Below are positions 53,356 to 58,338 of a stretch of DNA of 58,338 bases, piece by piece. This stretch comes from Clostridia bacterium. GTDB lineage: Bacteria; Bacillota; Clostridia; Oscillospirales; Acutalibacteraceae. Both the position numbers and the translations under genes were made by a program. Where the stretch lies: contig JAFUIO010000014.1 in NCBI GenBank assembly GCA_017468425.1, positions 1 to 58,338 on the forward strand, given 5' to 3'. The notes under the pieces are model-generated. The model saw only the letters and a list, made by a program, of their open reading frames with translations. It did not search any database and had not been told where the DNA came from. How positions within the stretch are numbered: the stretch's first letter is position 1; each line of letters starts with the position of its first letter.

Positions 53356-55422
53356 TTAAAATTTCATTGCTACGTCCCAAGCCTGCCAGATAACAGTTCT
53401 CAGGTTGCCCACTTTTGAAGCGTCACCAACGATGTGAACGTGTTTTGCTTTTTCAGCAACGGGAGCGGGTCTGTAACCAACTGAAAGAATAACGTTGTCG
53501 CAGGGGATGTTTGTTGTTTTACCATCTTTGCCTGCAATTGTAACACCGTCTGCACGGATTTCAGTTGTTTTTGATTCAAGGTAAACGGGAACATTGTTAG
53601 CCTTGAAGCAGTCACGAAGGAAGCTTGTGTTTGCAAGAGCAACACCGGGAGTTGTGATAAGGTCGTCCTGCATTTCAACGATTACGGGTTTCTTGCCCTG
53701 AAGGAAGAGGTCGTAAGCAATTTCGCAACCTGTAAGACCGCCGCCGACAATAACAACGTTGTCACCAACTGTCTTTTTGCCGAGAAGGTAATCGCAAGCT
53801 TCGATACCGTATTCTTTAGCACCTTTAACGGGGATGCTGTTGGGAGTTGAACCCGTTGCAATAACAACTTCGTCAGCACCGAGAGAAGCAATATCTTTAA
53901 CTTCTGTGTTCATCTTAACAGTAATTGAGGGATATTTCTTGATTTCTCTGTTGTACCAGGCAATAAGGTCACGGTCTTTTTCTTTGAAAGAGGGAGCAGC
54001 TGCAGCAATGAATACACCGCCGAGAACATCGCTCTTTTCATAGAGAGTAACTGTATGACCGCGTTTTGCAGCAACGAGAGCAACTTCCATACCGCCGATA
54101 CCGCCGCCGATAACAGCAATTTTCTTTGCTTTCTTAGCGGGAGCAATCTTATATTTCTTAGACTGCATTGTTTCAGGGTTAAGTGCACAACGTGCAAGAC
54201 CCATTGTATCTTTAAGGTCCTGAGTGTTAGCGTGACCTTTTGAAGATGAGAAGTTGAAGCAACCGCTGTGACAGCAGATACAAGGTTTGATTTCTTCAAT
54301 TCTGTCTTCGATAATCTTTGTAATCCATTCGGGGTCTGTAAGGAACTGACGAGCAACACCTACGCCGTCAATTTTACCTGCTTTAACTGCTTCTGCACCA
54401 ACGTCGGGTTCCATACGTCCTGCACAAACAACAGGAATGTCAACGAATTCCTTGATGTGAGCAACGTCGTCAAGGTTACAGTTCTGAGGCATATACATAG
54501 GCGGATGTGCCCAGTACCATGAGTCGTATGTACCGTTGTCAGCGTTGAGCATATCGTAACCTGCATCCTGAAGGTACTTAGCAGCCTTTTCAGATTCAGC
54601 CATGTTACGGCCAACTTCTGTGTATTCTTCGCCGGGCATTGCGCCTTCGCAGAAGCCCTTCATTTTTGATTCAACTGAGTAACGGAGCGATACGGGATAA
54701 TCGTCACCGCAGCTTTCTTTGATAGCTTTAACAACTTCAGCAGCGAAACGATATCTGTTTTCAAAGCTTCCGCCGTATTCGTCAGTACGTTTGTTGAAGA
54801 ATTCAATTGCGAACTGGTCAAGAAGATAACCTTCGTGAACAGCGTGAACTTCAACACCGTCAACACCTGCATCGCGGCAGAGTTTAGCAGTTTTTGCGAA
54901 TGCTTCAATGATTTCGTGAATCTGATGCTTTGTCATTTCAGGACAAATAATATCGTGCGCCCAACGTGAAGGCTGGGGAGAGGGTGAAGCAAGTTCGTGT
55001 GATGTATCAAGAATGGGTTTTACAAGTGCGCGTGTGAATTTGTTTTTGTGAAGGGGAGCAACAAGCTCTGTAATAGCCCATGAACGTCCCATACCTGCTG
55101 TAAGCTGAACGAAGAGCTTTGCACCTGTCTTATGGATTTCATCCATAAATTCTTTGAGTTCTTCAAACATTTTAGGATTCTGCCAGAGCCATTTGCCCCA
55201 GAATGTATCGCGAAGAGGAGCAATACCGGGGATGATAAGACCAACATTGTTGTTAGCTCTTTCAAGGAAAAGCTTTGCAGCTTCCTTGTCGAAATGGCAA
55301 CCGCCAAGTTCAAACCAACCGAAAAGAGATGTACCGCCCATGGGACACATAACTATTCTGTTTTTGATTTCAACGTTACCGATTTTCCAGGGAGTAAATA
55401 ATGCTTCATATTTAGCATCCAT
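53356..55422 (-). CDS. Flavin/Fe-S oxidoreductase of the 2,4-dienoyl-CoA reductase/BaiCD family
   Basis: A 688-residue enzyme. An old-yellow-enzyme FMN barrel (~1-375) is followed by a 4Fe-4S site with Cys381, Cys384, Cys388 and Cys412 (CICCHSGC motif). Then come an FAD domain (GGGIGG, ~438) and an NAD(P)H domain (GGGLTGCEIAYDL). This layout is shared by FadH, bile-acid BaiCD/BaiH and enoate reductases, which reduce or form carbon-carbon double bonds next to a carbonyl. It has its own promoter and terminator. The acyl-CoA ligase fusion lies downstream on the same strand, so a CoA-thioester substrate is plausible but not shown. Confidence 0.9.
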   Translation of the reverse strand: MDAKYEALFTPWKIGNVEIKNRIVMCPMGGTSLFGWFELGGCHFDKEAAKLFLERANNNVGLIIPGIAPLRDTFWGKWLWQNPKMFEELKEFMDEIHKTGAKLFVQLTAGMGRSWAITELVAPLHKNKFTRALVKPILDTSHELASPSPQPSRWAHDIICPEMTKHQIHEIIEAFAKTAKLCRDAGVDGVEVHAVHEGYLLDQFAIEFFNKRTDEYGGSFENRYRFAAEVVKAIKESCGDDYPVSLRYSVESKMKGFCEGAMPGEEYTEVGRNMAESEKAAKYLQDAGYDMLNADNGTYDSWYWAHPPMYMPQNCNLDDVAHIKEFVDIPVVCAGRMEPDVGAEAVKAGKIDGVGVARQFLTDPEWITKIIEDRIEEIKPCICCHSGCFNFSSSKGHANTQDLKDTMGLARCALNPETMQSKKYKIAPAKKAKKIAVIGGGIGGMEVALVAAKRGHTVTLYEKSDVLGGVFIAAAAPSFKEKDRDLIAWYNREIKKYPSITVKMNTEVKDIASLGADEVVIATGSTPNSIPVKGAKEYGIEACDYLLGKKTVGDNVVIVGGGLTGCEIAYDLFLQGKKPVIVEMQDDLITTPGVALANTSFLRDCFKANNVPVYLESKTTEIRADGVTIAGKDGKTTNIPCDNVILSVGYRPAPVAEKAKHVHIVGDASKVGNLRTVIWQAWDVAMKF

Positions 55423-55472
55423 TATAACAACACTTCCTTTTCATTTTTTGAAAACATAGTTTTACAAATAAT

Positions 55473-55501
55473 AGTATATCTAAAAGTTAATTTTTTGTCA
55501 A
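55473..55501 (-). promoter_or_regulatory. Promoter of the flavin reductase gene
   Basis: On the minus strand TTGACA (55501-55496), 17 bases, TATACT (55478-55473). Confidence 0.75.
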
Positions 55502-55532
55502 TAATTATGACGCAAAATTGAAAGCATTTTGT

Positions 55533-55561
55533 TTGACAAGTTTTTAAGAAGGTTGTATACT
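55533..55561 (+). promoter_or_regulatory. Promoter of the membrane-protein/GDPD operon
   Basis: TTGACA (55533-55538), 17 bases, TATACT (55556-55561), followed by GGGGGT and the ATG at 55592. It is divergent from the reductase promoter. Confidence 0.78.
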
Positions 55562-55591
55562 TAATTAATCAGTAATTAAGCGGGGGTAAAA

Positions 55592-56515
55592 ATGGCCAAA
55601 TCAAAAAAGAAAAGAAGAAAAAAGAAAATTGAAAAGACTGTACCTGTTGCACCCATAGTTCAGCTTAAAAAGATTGCAAAGGGTCTGGGAATTGCCTTAG
55701 GACTTATTTTTCTGATTTCAATTCCGAGCATTATTTTCCATTTTGTGACAGATAAATATTTTCCCGTTCCTGATGAAAGTTCTCTATGGAAATCAGTTGG
55801 CTATATCGGAACAATAATTATTGGTGTTGTTTCTTTAGCTGCTGCGTTTTTCGGAATAGGTTACAAAACGAGGGAAGAAAAACCATCGCAGAAATTTTAT
55901 GTTGCAGTTTATGCAGGTATTACCGCAGGGGTATGCGTGTTGCTTTTCGGATGTTTCCTGATGTATGGCGGTATTTTCTCCGAAGAAGCAATGGTAACGT
56001 ATTTTCTTAATTTATTTCTGATATTTATCCTTGGGCTTTCATATTTGTTTTCGCGAGGTTCAATCGATACGTGGCTTCGTCATCGTGGCAGAAGTAAAAC
56101 ATATATCCGCAAACACAAGAAAGGTATTAAAAATTATTGGTGGTATGAAGAATTACATAAAGAATGCAATTTAGGTGTTATATATTATCTAAATAAGTGG
56201 GTTGTAATTCTTTATCCCATCACGTTTGCCCTGATGTTTACTCTTGGTTGTTTTAAACCTGTAACTTATGTCACTGCAATACTTTTTACAAGTATGGTTC
56301 TGATGATGATAGTTATTGTTGTTTTTTCTGACATAGTTAATTGCAGAGAGTTCTATGGTGATTCGTCTTCTGATTTTACGGCGAATTTTCTTCATATTTT
56401 TGGGTTCAGAATTATAGTGCCTTGTTATGCACTTCTGATTGTTGCACTTGAGTGGGTACTTGTTTTTGGTATCAATCCGCTTGACGTGATTATGGATTTT
56501 ATAGGAGGCTTTTAA
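55592..56515 (+). CDS. Unrecognised multi-span membrane protein
   Basis: A 307-residue protein that begins with a very basic stretch (KSKKKRRKKKIEK) followed by about seven predicted membrane segments (~30-52, 68-90, 104-126, 134-152, 203-222, 226-246, 270-292). A basic and aromatic loop (RHRGRSKTYIRKHKKG, ~165-180) lies in the middle. I recognise no family. It is the first gene of a three-gene operon with a helical-repeat membrane protein and a glycerophosphodiesterase, so a role in lipid or envelope handling is possible but not supported by motif. Confidence 0.75.
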   Translation: MAKSKKKRRKKKIEKTVPVAPIVQLKKIAKGLGIALGLIFLISIPSIIFHFVTDKYFPVPDESSLWKSVGYIGTIIIGVVSLAAAFFGIGYKTREEKPSQKFYVAVYAGITAGVCVLLFGCFLMYGGIFSEEAMVTYFLNLFLIFILGLSYLFSRGSIDTWLRHRGRSKTYIRKHKKGIKNYWWYEELHKECNLGVIYYLNKWVVILYPITFALMFTLGCFKPVTYVTAILFTSMVLMMIVIVVFSDIVNCREFYGDSSSDFTANFLHIFGFRIIVPCYALLIVALEWVLVFGINPLDVIMDFIGGF

Positions 56516-56516
56516 T

Positions 56517-57341
56517 ATGATAAATGCTTTTAAGTTAACAAAAAGATTACTGTATCTTGTTTTGTTTCCTTTTTATTTTGTAATATCAATAGGTCTGACA
56601 AATCTTACAGATAAAGTCTTTTTGTCATTTGCAATTGCTCTCGTTTTTCTGATGATAGGTTTACTTGCTCTGGAGCTTCTGGCAAGGAAAAAATATGCAG
56701 ATAAAGTTAATCTGCTTGCTGATAAATGCGACCCGGAAGCATATCGCGATTTTCTCCTTGAAATGTTGACGAAAAAATTGAGTAAGGATGACGTAATTCA
56801 GGTACAACTTCATTTATCATATGCGTATTATTACTGCGGTGATTTTCAGCAGATGAAATATATCCTTGACGGAATAGATTTAAGGCAACTGGAATCAAAA
56901 AAGAAAAACATAAAATTTGAAAACCTGAAATTTGAGTATTATTACAGGTGGTTTTTCTATTTCCTGAAAGTTGAAGACATTGAGTCTGCAGAAAAAACGC
57001 TTGATATCATTGATAATCTGTTATCTTCTTCAGAAGGGGTATTACGGGAGATGAACGAAAGCTCTGTCAGAATGAAACATCTTTCCCTTGATTGCCGTAA
57101 AGGCGAAATTCCTGATATTGAAGAAAAAGTTAAATATGAATCAGAAATTGATAAGATGCTTCGCGGGGATAAAATGTTCTATAAGGTATCAGACAACAAT
57201 TTTCTCGGGGATTATTATCTCCGTTACGGTATGACGGATAAGGCAGAAAAATGCTTTGAGTTTGTTGTACAGAACGGAAATAAGCTTTATATGGTAAAAG
57301 AAGCACAGTCAATATTAGTAGATTTAAAAAAGGAGAATTAA
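56517..57341 (+). CDS. Unrecognised membrane-anchored helical-repeat protein
   Basis: A 274-residue protein with two N-terminal membrane spans (~8-28 and 33-55). A cytoplasmic helical part (~60-274) resembles TPR repeats (HLSYAYYYCGDFQQMKYILD; GDYYLRYGMTDKAEKCFEF), suited to protein binding. No enzyme motif is seen. Its ATG is one base after the previous stop, with GGAGG inside that gene's last codons, so the two are coupled and probably act together. Confidence 0.75.
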   Translation: MINAFKLTKRLLYLVLFPFYFVISIGLTNLTDKVFLSFAIALVFLMIGLLALELLARKKYADKVNLLADKCDPEAYRDFLLEMLTKKLSKDDVIQVQLHLSYAYYYCGDFQQMKYILDGIDLRQLESKKKNIKFENLKFEYYYRWFFYFLKVEDIESAEKTLDIIDNLLSSSEGVLREMNESSVRMKHLSLDCRKGEIPDIEEKVKYESEIDKMLRGDKMFYKVSDNNFLGDYYLRYGMTDKAEKCFEFVVQNGNKLYMVKEAQSILVDLKKEN

Positions 57342-57343
57342 TT

Positions 57344-58042
57344 ATGAAAACTTGTTTTATTGCACACAGAGGTTACAGCGGAAAATATCAGCAGAATACG
57401 GAAGAATCTTTCCTTGAAGCTGTAAAGCACGGCTCAGGCGGTATTGAAACTGATGTACGCTTTACAAAAGACGGTGTACTTATCGTAAACCACAACGATA
57501 CTGTTGAATATTTCGACGGCACAGAGCTTGTTCCGGAAGAATCAACATATGAAGAATTGATTCAGAAACCTATAAAGAATGAACATACAGATACAGAACT
57601 TTATGTCTGCACTTTTCAGCGTTATCTTGAAATCTGCCGTGACGGAAATATGATCTGCTTTATTGAATTCAAAGGTAATTTCACGGATGAAATGATTAAT
57701 AAGGCATTCACAATGGCAGGGGAGATTTACGACCTGAAAATGTGCTCACTTCAGTCTTTTGAATATGATAATCTTATCAGAACTCACAAGGCATTCCCTG
57801 AATTGCAGATTATGTACACCTGTGGTGAACGCGATGCAAACGTTGAAAAATGCCTTGAAGACGGCTTTGACATTGATATGTATTACGGAAATGTTGACGA
57901 AAAAACAGTCAAAGATTTCCACGATAAAGGCCTTAAAGTTGCTCTCTGGACTGCAAACACAAAAGAAGCAATGGAATTCTGTTATTCAATGAATGTTGAT
58001 TACATCGAATCCGACTACTTCGCAAACGAGAAGTGTGAGTAA
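57344..58042 (+). CDS. Glycerophosphodiester phosphodiesterase
   Basis: A 232-residue GDPD-family TIM-barrel enzyme that splits glycerophosphodiesters to glycerol 3-phosphate and an alcohol. The catalytic and metal residues are visible: IAHRGYSG (~6-13), GGIETDVRFTKDG (~32-44) and VNHNDTV (~48-54). It has no signal peptide and so acts inside the cell. AAAGGAG precedes the ATG. It closes the operon and is followed by an inverted-repeat element. Confidence 0.92.
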   Translation: MKTCFIAHRGYSGKYQQNTEESFLEAVKHGSGGIETDVRFTKDGVLIVNHNDTVEYFDGTELVPEESTYEELIQKPIKNEHTDTELYVCTFQRYLEICRDGNMICFIEFKGNFTDEMINKAFTMAGEIYDLKMCSLQSFEYDNLIRTHKAFPELQIMYTCGERDANVEKCLEDGFDIDMYYGNVDEKTVKDFHDKGLKVALWTANTKEAMEFCYSMNVDYIESDYFANEKCE

Positions 58043-58046
58043 TTAT

Positions 58047-58179
58047 GCCTCCCTTGCCTAAAGGAATGGGGAGCGCGTAAGCGGTGGCGGGATATATTAA
58101 ATGAATTGCAAAAGAAACGATATCCCCCAGTCATTTTTACAAAATGACAGCCCCCTTTAGGCAAGGGGGCCGATTTTTT
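58047..58179. repeat. Intergenic inverted-repeat element (MITE-like)
   Basis: Outer arms of 18 bases (58047-58064 and 58154-58171) are inverted repeats with one mismatch. Inside are a second inverted pair (GGGATAT near 58089 and ATATCCC near 58123) and a small hairpin (GTCATTTT/AAAATGAC near 58132-58150). A T-run follows on the plus strand, so it may also end the GDPD transcript. Related elements starting with GCCTCCCTTG and ending with AAGGGGGCC are, from memory, common between genes of gut Clostridia. Confidence 0.7.
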
Positions 58180-58235
58180 GTTTCTCATTTATCACATATA
58201 AATTATAATTTAACTGTGTATTTATTTTAATTTTC

Positions 58236-58311
58236 GTAGGGGTCGATGCCCACATCGACCCGAAAAATCTCTTGTAATCTGAAGCGGGACGATGTGGGCA
58301 TCGTCCCCTAC
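58236..58311. repeat. Nested palindromic repeat pair
   Basis: Two 26-base arms (58236-58261 and 58286-58311) are inverted repeats of each other with two mismatches. Each arm is itself a hairpin, GGTCGATG/CATCGACC in the left and GGACGATG/CATCGTCC in the right. The two differences swap a T-A pair for an A-T pair, so both hairpins remain. The rest of 58043-58338 is AT-rich, and I see no gene in it. Confidence 0.75.
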
Positions 58312-58338
58312 AATGAAGGAATTAATAATCATATAAAT

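Noticed and set aside
49064..55422. Bile-acid 7-dehydroxylation operon
   Set aside because: Only the CoA-ligase and BaiCD-type families match; baiA, baiE, baiF and baiG homologues are absent, and leucine-type T-box control does not fit.
1..58338. CRISPR array, rRNA, tRNA, prophage or insertion sequence
   Set aside because: I found no regularly spaced repeats, no tRNA-like or rRNA sequence, and no transposase or phage genes on reading both strands.

Overview
The window comes from the chromosome of a low-GC, spore-forming Firmicute, most likely a gut Clostridium of the Ruminococcaceae/Oscillospiraceae type. The evidence is an AT-rich sequence with strong GGAGG ribosome sites and TTGACA/TATAAT promoters, a spoIIAA-spoIIAB-sigF operon, a MurT/GatD pair, a split transketolase, a T-box leader, a secreted protein with a type I dockerin, and intergenic inverted repeats of a kind common in gut Clostridia. 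I see no phage, insertion sequence, CRISPR array, rRNA or tRNA gene. Organism assignment is inference.

Layout. 1-9.2 kb: the 3' part of an unrecognised protein, an alpha-galactosidase, two 16S rRNA methyltransferases (RsmE, RsmF), a beta-mannosidase and an aldo/keto reductase. 9.3-16.8 kb: a secreted cohesin-like/Ig/dockerin protein, then an operon of an aminotransferase, MurT, a GatD homologue lacking its catalytic cysteine, and a secreted phosphoesterase. 16.9-32.0 kb: one long housekeeping operon, miaB-ricA-like-mutS-mutL-miaA-hlyD-like-yggS-sepF-divIVA-lspA-rluD-transketolase N/C. It joins translation fidelity, mismatch repair and cell division, and keeps the Bacillus order miaB-ymcA-mutS-mutL. 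32.0-34.9 kb: sporulation sigma-F operon, a tyrosine phosphatase and a small lipoprotein. 35-39.2 kb (minus strand): a phosphoribosyltransferase, a zinc-dependent alkaline phosphatase and a znuABC operon behind a Zur/Fur-type operator. 39.3-43.7 kb: a secreted alpha/beta hydrolase, a nucleoside hydrolase and a purple-acid-phosphatase-like enzyme, followed by deoC. 44.5-47.8 kb: a three-gene YdjI/YdjG/YdjH-like membrane-stress module. 47.9-55.4 kb (minus strand): ilvE, an odd T-box-controlled operon, and a flavin/Fe-S reductase. 55.6-58.0 kb: two unknown membrane proteins with a glycerophosphodiesterase, then two inverted-repeat elements.

The best candidate for an undescribed system is the minus-strand operon 53296-49025. 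A T-box leader, probably leucine-specific, controls a LeuA homologue that has lost its metal ligands but keeps the leucine-binding regulatory domain. It also controls a one-piece fusion of a sugar-isomerase-type TIM barrel with an acyl-CoA ligase. A branched-chain aminotransferase and a 2,4-dienoyl-CoA-reductase-like enzyme flank it on the same strand. The second candidate is the MurT/GatD pair in which the GatD nucleophile is glycine. Many promoters with exact 16-18 bp spacers and paired terminators let most transcription units be drawn from sequence alone.
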